From Phenylobacterium sp. (GTDB lineage Bacteria; Pseudomonadota; Alphaproteobacteria; Caulobacterales; Caulobacteraceae), in assembly GCF_013822795.1 (NCBI RefSeq), contig NZ_PNLB01000022.1, positions 35,224 through 99,223 of the forward strand: a DNA stretch of 64,000 nt. The letters run 5' to 3'. Both the position numbers and the translations under genes were made by a program. Position 1 is the first letter of the stretch. Every line of letters begins with the position of its first letter. The notes beneath the pieces are model-generated. The model searched no databases and was not told the origin of the DNA. It was given only the letters and a program-made list of their open reading frames with translations. Below, piece after piece: positions 25,300-34,590 of the stretch.

Positions 25300-25805
25300 C
25301 CGGCGGCGAACGGCGGGCCGAACTCGAGGTGCAGCCGCAGGGTCGGCAGACCGAACTCGTCCTCTTCTTCGCCGACCACGACGAAGCCCAGCTTTTCCAG
25401 GATGCGCCAGGAGGCGAGGTTGGCCGGGTCGATGGTGGCGTCCACCGCGTCCGGCGTACAGGCGGCCAGCAGCGCGCGGGCGGCCTCGGTGGCGTAGCCC
25501 TGGCCCCAGTAGGCGCGAGCGAAGCCGTAGATCAGCTCCAGGCGATTGGGATGGGGCGTGGGAATCAAGCCGACCCAGCCGATCAGGGCGTCGCTGTCGC
25601 GCAACACCACGGCGCGGCTGCCGACCTCGCTGATCTTCAGGCTGGCGGCGGCGTTGTTGATCCAGAGCGCGGTCGCCGCCCGGCTAAGCGGCACGCCGTC
25701 GCCGACGTGGGCCATCACCTGCGGATCGGCGGCGATGGCGCAAAGCGGGTCGAGATCGGTCGCCGCCAAGGGGCGGAGCCGCAGCCTGGAAGTTTCGAGG
25801 ATCAC
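25296..25805 (-). CDS. GNAT N-acetyltransferase, RimJ/RimL type
   Basis: A 169-residue enzyme of the RimJ/RimL-like subgroup: LETSRLRLRPLAATDLDPL at the N-terminus, YGFARAYWGQGYATEAARALL for acetyl-CoA binding, NLASWRILEKLGFVVVGEE at the end. It may acetylate an N-terminus or small amine. It starts at GTG 25805, overlapping the stop of the dienelactone hydrolase gene upstream, so the two are translationally coupled. Confidence 0.85.
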   Translation of the reverse strand: MILETSRLRLRPLAATDLDPLCAIAADPQVMAHVGDGVPLSRAATALWINNAAASLKISEVGSRAVVLRDSDALIGWVGLIPTPHPNRLELIYGFARAYWGQGYATEAARALLAACTPDAVDATIDPANLASWRILEKLGFVVVGEEEDEFGLPTLRLHLEFGPPFAAG

Positions 25806-26482
25806 GCCGAACTTCGCCCCCCGCCGTTGTTGGAGAACAGCGCCAGGGTCCGCAGGCGGGCGAGCCGGGCGCTGTCGGCGTCATAGTCGGCGCGGCGGTC
25901 GGAGACGAACCCGTGGCCGGCCGGATAGAGATGGATCGGGATGTCGGGATGGCGCTCGCCGATCTCCTCGACGCGCTCGGGCGGGATCGAGGCGTCGGTC
26001 TTGCCGAAGTGCAGGATGATCGGGACTTGGGGAGTCTCGTCCTTCAGCTCGCTGATCCGGCGTCCGTAGAAACTGGCGGCGGCCGACAGGCCGCTGCAGC
26101 GACAGGCGGCCAGCCAGGTGGCCGCGCCGCCCCAGCAGAAGCCCGTGACGAAAACCGGAGCCTTGAGCGCGTCGATGGCGGCCTGAGCGTCGCCGGCCAC
26201 CTGGTCCCAGGGCGTGGCTTGCGAGTACTCGACGCCCTTGGCGATCGAACCCTGGCTGTAGTCGGCCTGGAAGCCGCGCTCGAGGCGGTCGTAGAACGAC
26301 GGGGCGATGGTCTCGTAGCCGTCGGCGGCGAAGGCGTCGGCCAGCTCACGGATGTGGTCGGTGACCCCGAAGATCTCCTGAATCAACAGCAGCCCGCCGC
26401 GTCGGGCGTCGGTCGGCTTGGCGTGATAGGCGCCCAGTTCAAAGCCGTCGAAGGCGCTCTTGAGGGTGATCTGCTCGCCCAT
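25802..26482 (-). CDS. dienelactone hydrolase family protein (copy 2)
   Basis: A 226-residue alpha/beta hydrolase of the dienelactone hydrolase family. A Cys nucleophile sits in VTGFCWGGAATW (about residue 117), the catalytic Asp lies near HFGKTDASIP, and the His is in YPAGHGFVSD. Dienelactone hydrolase opens dienelactones in chloroaromatic degradation, but many homologues have other ester substrates. It begins 2 bp after a paralogue of the same size, and its end overlaps the acetyltransferase start. Confidence 0.88.
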   Translation of the reverse strand: MGEQITLKSAFDGFELGAYHAKPTDARRGGLLLIQEIFGVTDHIRELADAFAADGYETIAPSFYDRLERGFQADYSQGSIAKGVEYSQATPWDQVAGDAQAAIDALKAPVFVTGFCWGGAATWLAACRCSGLSAAASFYGRRISELKDETPQVPIILHFGKTDASIPPERVEEIGERHPDIPIHLYPAGHGFVSDRRADYDADSARLARLRTLALFSNNGGGRSSA

Positions 26483-26484
26483 GC

Positions 26485-27153
26485 TCACGCGGCCTCGAAC
26501 AGCTCGCGGGTGCGCGCGCGGGCGAGGTCGGCGGCCTCTTCGTTGTAGCGCTCCGGACTCTCGTTGTTGAACCCGTGGCCGGCGCCTTCGTAGATGTAGA
26601 CCGGGACGTCGGGGTTGTGTTCGTGCACGGCCTTCTCGACCTCGTCGGCCGGGATCCCAGGATCGGTGTGGCCAAGGTGGACGATGGTCGGGCAAAGCGG
26701 CCGGAGTGCGGCGTTGGCCTGCACAAGGCTGCCATAATAGCTGGCGGCCGCGGCGATCCCTTCGACCTTGGCGGCGCTGAGCCAGGTCAGCGAGCCGCCG
26801 TAGCAGTAGCCGACGACGAACACCTTGCCCCGCGCGGCCAGGAAGTCGCGGCAGGCGGCGATGTCGGTCAGCGCCTGGTCCAGCGGCGTGGCGCGGGCGT
26901 GAGCGACGCCGGCGGCCAGGCCCTCGGGATCATGGGCGGCGGTGAAGTGGCGCTCGCGGCGGTCGTAGAGCGAGGGGGCGATCGCCTCGTAGCCGGCCTT
27001 GGCCCAGCGCTCGACGTCGGCGCGGATGTGCCGGTCGATGCCGAAGATTTCCTGCAACACGATGACCCCGCCCTTGCGCGGGGTGAAGGCCTGCTCGTGG
27101 TAGGCCGAGAAGTCGAAGCCGTCCGCGCCCCGAAGGGTGATGGTCTCGCCCAT
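26485..27153 (-). CDS. dienelactone hydrolase family protein (copy 1)
   Basis: A 222-residue enzyme with the same plan: N-terminus MGETITLRGADGFDFSAYH, nucleophile VGYCYGGSLTW, HLGHTDPGIP and YEGAGHGFNNES. It resembles its downstream neighbour over the whole length, the picture of an old tandem duplication in a three-gene operon. The two differ around the active site (GFCWGG against GYCYGG), so their substrates may differ. Confidence 0.88.
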   Translation of the reverse strand: MGETITLRGADGFDFSAYHEQAFTPRKGGVIVLQEIFGIDRHIRADVERWAKAGYEAIAPSLYDRRERHFTAAHDPEGLAAGVAHARATPLDQALTDIAACRDFLAARGKVFVVGYCYGGSLTWLSAAKVEGIAAAASYYGSLVQANAALRPLCPTIVHLGHTDPGIPADEVEKAVHEHNPDVPVYIYEGAGHGFNNESPERYNEEAADLARARTRELFEAA

Positions 27154-27258
27154 GCGTTTCTCCCGTCTTGTTAGACGCGAGCTAAGCAGAGAACCTCACC
27201 TTGGGCGATGGCGATGGCGCGAAAAGATCGTCTGCCAGAAGTGAGCATCTGGCACGGC

Positions 27259-27512
27259 TCCCTCGCCCCTTGGGGGAGAGGGTTGGGGTGAGGGGGATTT
27301 GCTGACTCGGCTGAGCGTCGCTCCGCGCCGCAAGACCCCTCACCTAACCTCTCCCCTCAAGCGGGGAGAGGGACGGGTCGTGCAGCCGCTGACGGCCAGA
27401 TCCTCCCCTCTTGGGGAGGTGGGGCGCGAAGCGCGACGGAGGGGGACTGCTCTTAAGCTGCAGAGTCGAAGTCCCCCTCAGTCAGCTGCGCTGACAGCTC
27501 CCCCAGAGGGGG
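27259..27512. repeat. cluster of intergenic palindromic repeats
   Basis: Four arms fill the 376-bp gap before ychF. At about 27260-27296 is ccctcgccccttgggggaga and gggtgagggggat. At 27333-27375 is cccctcacctaacctctccc and gagcggggagaggg. At 27404-27450 is ctcccctcttggggaggtgg and gacggagggggact. At 27470-27512 is agtccccctcagtcagctgc and ctcccccagagggggag. The last two belong to the variant subtype also seen at 16.6 kb. No gene is seen. Confidence 0.75.
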
Positions 27513-27528
27513 AGCATCGTTGGGCGGC

Positions 27529-28626
27529 TCAGACGTTGAAGCGGAAGTTCAGTACGTCGCCGTCCTTGACGACGTACTCCTTGCCTTCCTGGCGGAACTT
27601 GCCGGCTTCGCGCGCGCCGGCTTCGCCCTTGAGGCTGACATAGTCCTCGTAGGCGATGGTTTCGGCGCGGATGAAGCCCTTCTCGAAGTCCGTGTGGATC
27701 ACGCCGGCCGCCTGCGGGGCGGTGTCGCCCTTATGGATGGTCCAGGCGCGGGCTTCCTTGGGGCCGACCGTGAAGTAGGTCTGCAGGCCGAGCAGGTGAT
27801 AGGCCTCGCGGATCAGCTTGTTGAGGCCCGGCTCGCTGAGGCCCAGCGTCTCCAGGAACTCGGTGCGCTCGGCTTCGTCGAGCATGGCGATCTCGCTCTC
27901 GATCTGGGCCGAGATCACCACGTGGTCGGCGCCGTCGCGCTTGGCGCGCTCGGCGACCTGGTTCGACAGGTCGTTGCCGGTGGCGGCGGAGGCCTCGTCG
28001 ACGTTGGAGACGTAGAGGGCGGGTTTGGAGGTCAGCAGCTGCAGCATCCGCCAGGCCTTGTCGTCCTCGGCGGAAATCTCGGCCTTGCGGGCCGGGCGGC
28101 CGGCGTTGAGCTCGACCAGAGCCAATTGGACCAGGCGCAGCGTCTGGGCGCTTTCCTTGTCGCCGGTCTTGGCGCGCTTCTCGAGGTTGGCGACTCGCTT
28201 CTCAAGGCTTTCGAGGTCGGCCAGCATCAGCTCGGTCTCGATGGTCTCGAGGTCGGCGAGGGGATCGATCTTGCCTTCGACGTGGGTGATGTCGTCGTCG
28301 ATGAAGCAGCGAGCCACGAAGGCCACGGCGTCGCAGTCGCGGATGTTGGCCAGGAACTGGTTGCCTAGGCCCTCGCCCTTGGACGCGCCGCGCACCAGGC
28401 CGGCGATGTCGACGAAGTTCATCCGCGCCGGAATGATCTCCTTGGACGGGATGATCGCGGCCAGGGCGTTCAGGCGCGGCTCGGGCACGGCCACGTCGCC
28501 GGTGTTGGGCTCGATGGTGCAGAACGGATAGTTGGCGGCCTGGGCCGCGGCCGTCTGGGTGAGCGCGTTGAAGAGGGTCGACTTGCCGACGTTCGGCAGG
28601 CCGACGATCGCGACTTTGAGAGCCAT
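27529..28626 (-). CDS. ychF: redox-regulated ATPase YchF (Obg-like)
   Basis: A 365-residue P-loop protein of the OBG/HflX superfamily: G1 GLPNVGKSTLFNAL (residues 8-21), G3 DIAGLVRGASKGEGLGN, and the relaxed G4 NVDE giving ATP rather than GTP preference. The C-terminal TGS domain begins near 280 (LQTYFTVGPKEARAWT). It binds ribosomes and is linked to translation quality and oxidative stress. It lies downstream of pth across a repeat cluster. Confidence 0.95.
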   Translation of the reverse strand: MALKVAIVGLPNVGKSTLFNALTQTAAAQAANYPFCTIEPNTGDVAVPEPRLNALAAIIPSKEIIPARMNFVDIAGLVRGASKGEGLGNQFLANIRDCDAVAFVARCFIDDDITHVEGKIDPLADLETIETELMLADLESLEKRVANLEKRAKTGDKESAQTLRLVQLALVELNAGRPARKAEISAEDDKAWRMLQLLTSKPALYVSNVDEASAATGNDLSNQVAERAKRDGADHVVISAQIESEIAMLDEAERTEFLETLGLSEPGLNKLIREAYHLLGLQTYFTVGPKEARAWTIHKGDTAPQAAGVIHTDFEKGFIRAETIAYEDYVSLKGEAGAREAGKFRQEGKEYVVKDGDVLNFRFNV

Positions 28627-28729
28627 GGGAAGAGCTGTTCCTGAAATTCGAGCGCGCGAACTAGCACGTTAGGGGGCGGCGCCCAAGGGGCGGGGGCTGA
28701 CAGGTCCCCAGGGGGGAGCGTCTGGAACG

Positions 28730-28895
28730 ACTCCCTCGCCCCCTTGGGGGAGAGGGCTGGGGTGAGGGGGAGTGCTGACTCAGCAGAGCGTCGCTCTGCG
28801 CCGCTAGACCCCTCACCTAGCCTCTCCCCTCAAGCGGGGAGAGGAACAGGCATTGCAGCCTCCGGACATCAGATCCTCCCCATGAAGGGGGAGAA
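28730..28895. repeat. intergenic palindromic repeats between pth and ychF
   Basis: A complete unit at 28733-28850 (arm tccctcgcccccttggggga, core cagagcgtcgctctgcgccg, arm cccctcacctagcctctccc) is followed by a short arm gatcctccccatgaaggggg at 28870-28892. The cluster lies within the presumed rplY-pth-ychF transcript. Confidence 0.75.
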
Positions 28896-28900
28896 GCGCG

Positions 28901-29512
28901 TTACGCGCGGCCGCGGGGGACGTCGCTCTTGTCGGCGGGGGCCAGGCGCATGACCTCGGTCTGGTACTTCTCGTCCTCGCCCTCGGCGAGCAGGGGCGCT
29001 GCGTCGGCGACGGCGCGGAGCAGGGCCTCGACCCAGGCGTGGTCGACCTTGTGGAAGTCGGAGAGCACGTGGCCCTGGACGCGGTCCTTGTGGCCGGGAT
29101 GGCCGACGCCCAGACGGGCGCGGCGGAAATCGGGGCCGATGTGGGCGGTGACCGAGCGCACGCCGTTGTTGCCGGCTGCGCCGCCGCCGTTCTTCATTCG
29201 GAAGCGGCCGGGCGCCATGTCGATCTCGTCATAGAAGAGGACGAGGTCGGCGGGCTTGAGCTTGTAGAATTTCAACGCCTCGGACACGGAGCGACCGCTC
29301 TCGTTGTAGTAGGTCTGAGGCTTGAGGATCAGGGTGCGGACCGGGCCGCTGGGTGTCTCGATCTCCCCCTCGCGGACGAGGGAGGAGAAACGAGAGCGTT
29401 CGGGAGAAAAGCGCCAGCGGCGCGCGATCTCGTCGACGGCCATGAAGCCGATATTGTGCCGGTTGCCCGCATAGCGGGCTCCCGGATTGCCCTGGCCGGC
29501 CAGGACGAGCAT
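28901..29512 (-). CDS. pth: peptidyl-tRNA hydrolase
   Basis: A 203-residue Pth that releases peptides from prematurely dropped peptidyl-tRNA. Active-site elements are LVLAGQGNPGARYAGNRHNIGF (Asn and catalytic His20), FYDEIDMAPG (Asp) and KNGGGAAGNNGVRS. It starts at ATG 29512. It sits 30 bp downstream of rplY, the classic order in proteobacteria. Confidence 0.95.
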   Translation of the reverse strand: MLVLAGQGNPGARYAGNRHNIGFMAVDEIARRWRFSPERSRFSSLVREGEIETPSGPVRTLILKPQTYYNESGRSVSEALKFYKLKPADLVLFYDEIDMAPGRFRMKNGGGAAGNNGVRSVTAHIGPDFRRARLGVGHPGHKDRVQGHVLSDFHKVDHAWVEALLRAVADAAPLLAEGEDEKYQTEVMRLAPADKSDVPRGRA

Positions 29513-29542
29513 GCGTTGCTCCCCAAGCCGGCCGATAGGGAC

Positions 29543-30151
29543 TTAGGCTTCGGCTTCGCCGGCGGCTTCTTCAGCGGCTTCCGACGCCGAGGCCGACGAA
29601 CCGGCCACGGTGGCGACGACGAAGTCGCGGTCCATGGCGGCCTCGACGCCCTTGGGCAGGGTGAAGGCCGAGATGCGGATGGTGTCGCCGATGTCCAGAC
29701 CGGTCAGGTCGAAGACCAGCTCTTCCGGGATGGCGTCGGCATGGCACTGCAGTTCGACGTCGTGACGCACCACGTTCAGCGTGCCGCCCTTCTTCAGGCC
29801 CGGGGAGGCTTCGTGATTCTTGAAGTGCACCGGCACGGCGATCTTGATCGTCTGGTGCGCGTCGACGCGGAACAGGTCGAAGTGGATCGGCTCGTCGGTC
29901 ACCGGATGCATGTCGACGACCTTGGCGATCACCGGCTGGGTTTCATTGCCGTGCTTCAGGGTCACCAGGTGGCCCAGCAGCTTGCCGGTGTAGAGCGCCT
30001 TGCGGAACTCGTTCGACTTGACGGTGATCGCCACGGGATCCTTGTCGCCGCCGTACAGCACGCCGGGGACCAGACCCTCACGACGGGCGGCGCGCGCACC
30101 ACCGGTTCCAATGCGCTCGCGCAGTTCAACGTTCAGGATGATATCGGCCAT
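29543..30151 (-). CDS. rplY: 50S ribosomal protein L25/general stress protein Ctc
   Basis: A 202-residue long-form L25 (Ctc type) with the 5S-rRNA-binding N-terminal domain (ELRERIGTGGARAARREGLVPGVLYGG) and a beta-rich C-terminal TL5 domain. It ends in an Ala/Glu tail (EAAEEAAGEAEA), common in this group. It occupies the central protuberance of the large subunit. First gene of the rplY-pth(-ychF) run. Confidence 0.95.
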   Translation of the reverse strand: MADIILNVELRERIGTGGARAARREGLVPGVLYGGDKDPVAITVKSNEFRKALYTGKLLGHLVTLKHGNETQPVIAKVVDMHPVTDEPIHFDLFRVDAHQTIKIAVPVHFKNHEASPGLKKGGTLNVVRHDVELQCHADAIPEELVFDLTGLDIGDTIRISAFTLPKGVEAAMDRDFVVATVAGSSASASEAAEEAAGEAEA

Positions 30152-30237
30152 GGCCTCGCCTCAAAACGAAGCCGCCGCGCGAAGACCCGCGCGGCGACGG
30201 AACGACCCGTTAGGGCCGAAAGGTGCGCGTAGATACA

Positions 30238-30269
30238 CAAAACCCCCGCCCGTGGCAACGGGCTGGGGG
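30238..30269 (-). terminator. intrinsic terminator after the lipoprotein gene
   Basis: The stem CCCCCGCCCG (30243-30252) pairs with CGGGCTGGGGG (30259-30269) with one bulge, followed on the minus strand by TTTTG. It lies directly downstream of the gene ending at 30278. Confidence 0.75.
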
Positions 30270-30277
30270 AAGGATTT

Positions 30278-31324
30278 CTAACCCTTTTTCGCCGGCTTCT
30301 TGGCCGCAGGCTTCTTGACCGGGGTCGGCTTGTAGCTGGCGTTCTCGCGAACGGTCGGCACGAAGCGCGGTTCGAAGGGTTCGGGCTGGCCCGAGGCCTT
30401 AATGACGCAGCGAGCGGTGTCCATCATCGCGTGCTGGCCCAGGCAGAAGACGTCCTCGTAGTGCGGCTTGGACACGGCCAGGCACTGATAGAGGTTCAGC
30501 TTGGCCATGTTGGCGCAGGAGGCCGCGTTCGGATCGACCATGATCGCCTCGAGCGTCGCCAGGTTGGCTTCGCTGGCCTGGCCGAGCACGGCGAGCGCGG
30601 CGACGGCCATGCTGCGAATCACGATCGGCGTATAGGGCGGCGCGCCGGTCGTGGCGCCGCTGATGACCAGCGGCTGGCCGCCGGTGACCGCCTGCTGCAG
30701 GCGCGTGGTCTGAGCGACGTCGCCGACCACGGGGCGGGCCCCCAGGCTCTTGGCTTCCGACAGGCGCATCTCGCGGCCGACGACGTCGGCCTTGGACCAG
30801 GACTGCTTCTGTACGTCGTAGGCCGCCTGCTTCACGGTCTTGCCGGCGGCGTAGAACTTGTTCCCGTCGTCGCCGAGGGCGGCCTTGACCAGGCTGGCGG
30901 CGCTGTCGGCGCCGGCGATGCCGACCACATAGGCCGGATCCTTCATGATCTCGTAGGCGATCTGCTGCCGCTGTTGGGCGTTGCCGGCGTATTGCCTCAC
31001 CCCGGCGACGAAGGCCGGATCCTGCAGCGCGACGATGGCGCCATAGGCCATGGCCCCTTGCAGGAACTGCTTGGGCTCATACGCCGCAGCGACCTTCAGG
31101 CCGCTGGCGACGGTCTCGCCGCTGACGAAGGCCGGCGAGATCGCGGCGGCGCGGTCCATGTAGTAGCGGTAGGCGGCGGCGCGCTCGACGATGCTGGGCG
31201 CCAGGCTCACGGCGGGCGCGGGCGGCTCCACCGGCTTAGGCGGCGGGGGCTCGGCGCAAGAGGCCAGAATTGTGGCGAATGCGATGGCGACGGCCGTCAG
31301 GCCAGCGCGAGAAGCCGAAATCAT
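30278..31324 (-). CDS. hypothetical lipoprotein
   Basis: A 348-residue exported protein. A lipobox (ILASC, Cys23) follows a signal peptide, so the mature protein should be lipid-anchored in the envelope. A proline-rich linker (EPPPPKPVEPPAPA) follows, then an alanine-rich, probably helical body with several Tyr. A Cys cluster appears late (AASCANMAKLNLYQCLA, VFCLGQHAMMDTARC). It ends in a Lys/Pro/Ala tail (KKPAAKKPAKKG). I do not recognise a named family. The 279-bp region between it and prs is intergenic; the promoter should lie there. Confidence 0.8.
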   Translation of the reverse strand: MISASRAGLTAVAIAFATILASCAEPPPPKPVEPPAPAVSLAPSIVERAAAYRYYMDRAAAISPAFVSGETVASGLKVAAAYEPKQFLQGAMAYGAIVALQDPAFVAGVRQYAGNAQQRQQIAYEIMKDPAYVVGIAGADSAASLVKAALGDDGNKFYAAGKTVKQAAYDVQKQSWSKADVVGREMRLSEAKSLGARPVVGDVAQTTRLQQAVTGGQPLVISGATTGAPPYTPIVIRSMAVAALAVLGQASEANLATLEAIMVDPNAASCANMAKLNLYQCLAVSKPHYEDVFCLGQHAMMDTARCVIKASGQPEPFEPRFVPTVRENASYKPTPVKKPAAKKPAKKG

Positions 31325-31602
31325 CCAGAGCCTTCCCCAAGAAATAAGGCGTGGGAGCCTAGCCCCTCCAGCAGGCGAGAATGTGACCGCCAGCGGTTAA
31401 CGAGGCTTAACCAAACCCGGGCTCAGGCGGGGTCTGACGCATTTGTGACCCCGCGCGGCGCACCGGCAGGAACGAGCATAGTGGGGCGGTTGCGGGCGGT
31501 CGATTGGCCAGCGAGCCGGCCCTGGGCGTCGTTTCGCCGCGGGCGCGATCTTTGATCGCGAGAGGGCTGCGACGGCCGGCAGGCCGCCGCAGGTCGTCCG
31601 GG

Positions 31603-32538
31603 TCAGTCGAAGAGCTTGGAGACCGACTCTTCGTTGGCGATGCGGCGGATGGCTTCGCCCAGCAGCTTGTCGCAGCTGACGTAGCGGATCTTGCCGGCGT
31701 CGGTGGCGCGTTCAGGGGCCGGGATCGAGTCGGTCATCACCAGTTCCTTGAGGACCGAGCCGTTGACCCGCTCGACCGCCGCGCCCGACATCACGCCGTG
31801 GGTCACATAGGCCGAGACCTCGGTGGCGCCGGCGTCGATCAGGGCCTGGGCGGCGTTGCAGAGCGTGCCGCCGCCGTCGATCATGTCGTCGAAGAGGATG
31901 CAGCGGCGGCCGTCGACGTCGCCGATGACGTTGGCGACTTCACTCTTGCCCGGACCCGAGCGGCGCTTGTCGACGATGGCCAGTTCGGCGTTGAGGCGGG
32001 AGGCCACCGCCAGGGCGCGGACCACGCCGCCGACGTCCGGCGAGACGATCATGATCTCGGCCGGCTTCTCGTAGTTTTCCTTGATGTCGGTCGCCAGCAG
32101 CGGCGCGGAGATCAGGTTGTCGGTCGGAATGTCGAAGAAGCCTTGGATCTGGCCCGAGTGCAGATCCATGGTCAGGACCCGGTCGGCGCCGGCGCGCTCG
32201 ATCAGGTTGGCGACCAGCTTGGCCGAGATCGGCGTGCGGCCCCCGGTCTTACGGTCCTGACGGGCGTAGCCGAAGTAGGGCATCACCGCGGTGATCCGCT
32301 TGGCCGAGGCGCGTTTCAGCGCGTCGATGCAGACCAGCAGCTCCATCAGGTTGTCGTTGGCGGGATAGTTCGTCGACTGAAGGATGAAGACGTCCTCGCC
32401 GCGGACGTTTTCGTCGATGGTCACCCAGACCTCGTTGTCGGCGAAGCGCTTGACCTGCGCGCGGGTGAGGGGAAGGTCGAGGCGCGAGGCGACAGCCTCC
32501 GCCAGCGCACGGTTGGAGTTGCCAGCCAGCAGCTTCAT
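31603..32538 (-). CDS. prs: ribose-phosphate pyrophosphokinase
   Basis: A 311-residue PRPP synthetase of class I, making 5-phosphoribosyl pyrophosphate from ribose 5-phosphate and ATP for nucleotides, His and Trp. Present are [20 protein letters not shown], the flexible loop GYARQDRK, the metal site [13 protein letters not shown] and the PRPP motif [16 protein letters not shown]. The ATG at 32538 (MKLLAGN) gives the canonical length. Divergent from the antiporter gene at 32698. Confidence 0.95.
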   Translation of the reverse strand: MKLLAGNSNRALAEAVASRLDLPLTRAQVKRFADNEVWVTIDENVRGEDVFILQSTNYPANDNLMELLVCIDALKRASAKRITAVMPYFGYARQDRKTGGRTPISAKLVANLIERAGADRVLTMDLHSGQIQGFFDIPTDNLISAPLLATDIKENYEKPAEIMIVSPDVGGVVRALAVASRLNAELAIVDKRRSGPGKSEVANVIGDVDGRRCILFDDMIDGGGTLCNAAQALIDAGATEVSAYVTHGVMSGAAVERVNGSVLKELVMTDSIPAPERATDAGKIRYVSCDKLLGEAIRRIANEESVSKLFD

Positions 32539-32697
32539 CGGTCCCCCAGGGGCAGGTATCGGTAATTGCCGGGCTTTTAGCAGGCGAGGGCTGGGGGGCA
32601 AGGCCTCAGAACATCGCAGGCCGACATCGCATAACAATATCGCGGGGTGCGCGGGTTCGGGTCGCGGCATGGCGGCGCTTGGTTTACGTTATTCGCC

Positions 32698-33774
32698 ATG
32701 CCCAAAATCGGACTCCCGGCCTGGACCTGGCTCTCACCCATCATTGGCTCGCTGCTGCTTTTCGGATCGAAGCTCGGCGGGCCTTACGACATAGTTCTGG
32801 CGATCGGACTGGTCGCCTGCGTCCTGGCCGCCGTGCACCACGCCGAAGTGGTGGCCCACAAGATCGGCGAACCCTATGGCACCTTGGTGCTGGCCGTCGC
32901 GGTGACGGTGATCGAGGTCTCGCTGATCGTCTCCCTGATGCTGTCCAGCGGCCCGGCGGGCGCGGGACTGGCGCGCGACACGGTGTTCGCCGCCATCATG
33001 ATCATCCTCAACGGCCTGGTCGGCCTGTGCCTGCTGCTCGGCGGCGCGCGCCACATGGAGCAGCGCTACGGACAGGCGGGCGTGAGCGCCGCGCTCGCGA
33101 CCCTGGCGGCGCTGGCGGTGCTGACCCTGGTGCTGCCCAACTACACGACCTCGGCCGCGGGCCCGGTCTATTCGAACAGCCAGCTGGCCTTCGTCGGCCT
33201 GGTTTCGCTGGTGCTCTACGGCACCTTCGTCCTGGTGCAGACCATGCGCCACCGCGACTACTTCCTGCCCAGCGGCTCGGCCGCGCATGACGAGGACGCG
33301 CACGCTGCGCCGCCGACGGCGCTGGCCGCCTGGCTCAGCCTGGGGCTGCTGGTCGTCGCGCTGGTCGTCGTGGTGCTGCTGGCCAAGTCGCTGGCGCCGA
33401 CGATTGAAGCGGCGGTGGCCGGGGCGGGCGCGCCCAAGGCCGTGGTCGGGGTGATCATCGCCGGCCTGGTGCTGTTGCCCGAAAGCCTGGCGGCGGTGCG
33501 CGCCGCGCGCGCCGACCGCCTGCAGACCAGCCTCAACCTGGCGCTGGGCTCGGCGCTGGCCTCGATCGGCCTGACCATCCCGGTCGTGGCGGTGGTCTCG
33601 CTGGTGATGGGCTGGCCGCTGTCGCTGGGGCTCGACGCCAAGGCGATGGTGCTGCTGATGCTGACCCTGCTGGTGACGACCCTGTCGCTGGCCACCGGGC
33701 GGACCACGGTGCTGCAAGGCGTCGTGCACCTGGTCCTGTTCGCGGTCTACCTGTTCACGACCATCGTGCCGTGA
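32698..33774 (+). CDS. ChaA-type calcium/sodium:proton antiporter
   Basis: A 358-residue inner-membrane protein with about ten to eleven helices in two inverted halves of the CaCA type. The ion-binding repeats show acidic residues within helices: HKIGEPYGTLVLAVAVTVIEVSLI and LPESLAAVRAARADRLQTSLNLALGSALASIGLTIP. A charged histidine- and aspartate-containing loop (AAHDEDAHAAPP) separates the halves. It probably exchanges Ca2+, Na+ or K+ for protons. It starts at ATG 32698. Confidence 0.88.
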   Translation: MPKIGLPAWTWLSPIIGSLLLFGSKLGGPYDIVLAIGLVACVLAAVHHAEVVAHKIGEPYGTLVLAVAVTVIEVSLIVSLMLSSGPAGAGLARDTVFAAIMIILNGLVGLCLLLGGARHMEQRYGQAGVSAALATLAALAVLTLVLPNYTTSAAGPVYSNSQLAFVGLVSLVLYGTFVLVQTMRHRDYFLPSGSAAHDEDAHAAPPTALAAWLSLGLLVVALVVVVLLAKSLAPTIEAAVAGAGAPKAVVGVIIAGLVLLPESLAAVRAARADRLQTSLNLALGSALASIGLTIPVVAVVSLVMGWPLSLGLDAKAMVLLMLTLLVTTLSLATGRTTVLQGVVHLVLFAVYLFTTIVP

Positions 33775-33780
33775 GGGCGG

Positions 33781-33802
33781 GCGGCGCCCGCAAGGGCGCC
33801 GC
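33781..33802. terminator. hairpin between convergent genes
   Basis: GCGGCGCCC and GGGCGCCGC around GCAA make a very stable hairpin between the antiporter stop and the pgeF stop. There is no T run on either side, so it is at best a weak or factor-assisted bidirectional terminator. Confidence 0.4.
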
Positions 33803-34590
33803 TAGTCCAGCGCGATCGCCGAGAGCAGACGGCCGAAGTCCGGCTCGCCGCGCTTGAAGGCCCGGCGGTTGGAGAAGAACAGCTCTTCCTCGGCGCAGGT
33901 GTCGCGGCCCAGCCATTCGCAGGCCCCGACGCCGGCCCGGCGAAGTCGGTGCAGCACGTAGCCGGGCAGGTCGAACATGGCCTTGCCGCCGGCTTCGGCG
34001 GGGATGAAGAACTCAACGTTCTGCGGGGCTTCCGCAGCGAACGCCTCCACGAACTCGGCGCCCACCTCGTAAGACGCCTGGGCGATGCAGGGGCCGACGA
34101 CGGCGACGATGTCGGCCGGCCGGGCGCCCAGCTCCCGCATCCGCGCGACCGTGGCCTCGGCGATGCCGGCCAGCGCGCCCTTCCAGCCGGCGTGGGCGGC
34201 GGCGACCACGCCGGCCTTCGGATCGGCGAACAGGATCGGGGCGCAATCGGCGGCCAGCGCGCCGCAGGCCAGGCCAGGCTTGTTGGCGGCCACGCCGTCG
34301 GCCTGGGGGCGCTCGCCGTTCCAGGGGGAGCCGGCGACCAGGGCTGTGGCCGAGTGGATCTGGTAGCAGGTGTTGAGCGCGCCCTCGGGCAGGCCGAAGT
34401 GGGCGGCGGCGCGGCGGCGGTTCTCGATCACGTCGCCTGGCGCGTCCTGGGAGCCGCGCCCGACGTTGAGGCTGGCATAGAGGCCCGTCGAGATGCCGCC
34501 TTGGCGGGTGAAGAAGGCATGGCGGATCCCGGCCAGGTCGAGCAGCGGCGAGGTCAGAACGGGCGGGGTCAGGACGGTCTGGTCGTTCAC
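33802..34590 (-). CDS. pgeF: peptidoglycan editing factor PgeF (YfiH/laccase-domain)
   Basis: A 262-residue protein of the multicopper-oxidase-like YfiH family. The conserved His and Cys residues occur in CYQIHSATA, ACGALAADCAPILF and VAAAHAGWKGALAG. E. coli YfiH removes mis-incorporated L-Ser from UDP-MurNAc-linked peptide; homologues have also been reported to act on adenosine or phenols. It starts at GTG 34590, overlapping the midA stop (GTGA). Last gene of lgt-midA-pgeF. Confidence 0.9.
   Translation of the reverse strand: MNDQTVLTPPVLTSPLLDLAGIRHAFFTRQGGISTGLYASLNVGRGSQDAPGDVIENRRRAAAHFGLPEGALNTCYQIHSATALVAGSPWNGERPQADGVAANKPGLACGALAADCAPILFADPKAGVVAAAHAGWKGALAGIAEATVARMRELGARPADIVAVVGPCIAQASYEVGAEFVEAFAAEAPQNVEFFIPAEAGGKAMFDLPGYVLHRLRRAGVGACEWLGRDTCAEEELFFSNRRAFKRGEPDFGRLLSAIALD

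Noticed and set aside
31390..31415. CtrA-like site gTTAACGAGGCTTAACc upstream of the lipoprotein gene
   Set aside because: The spacing between the TTAA halves is 6 nt, whereas the full CtrA box needs 7; it also lies about 75 bp from the start, so support is weak.
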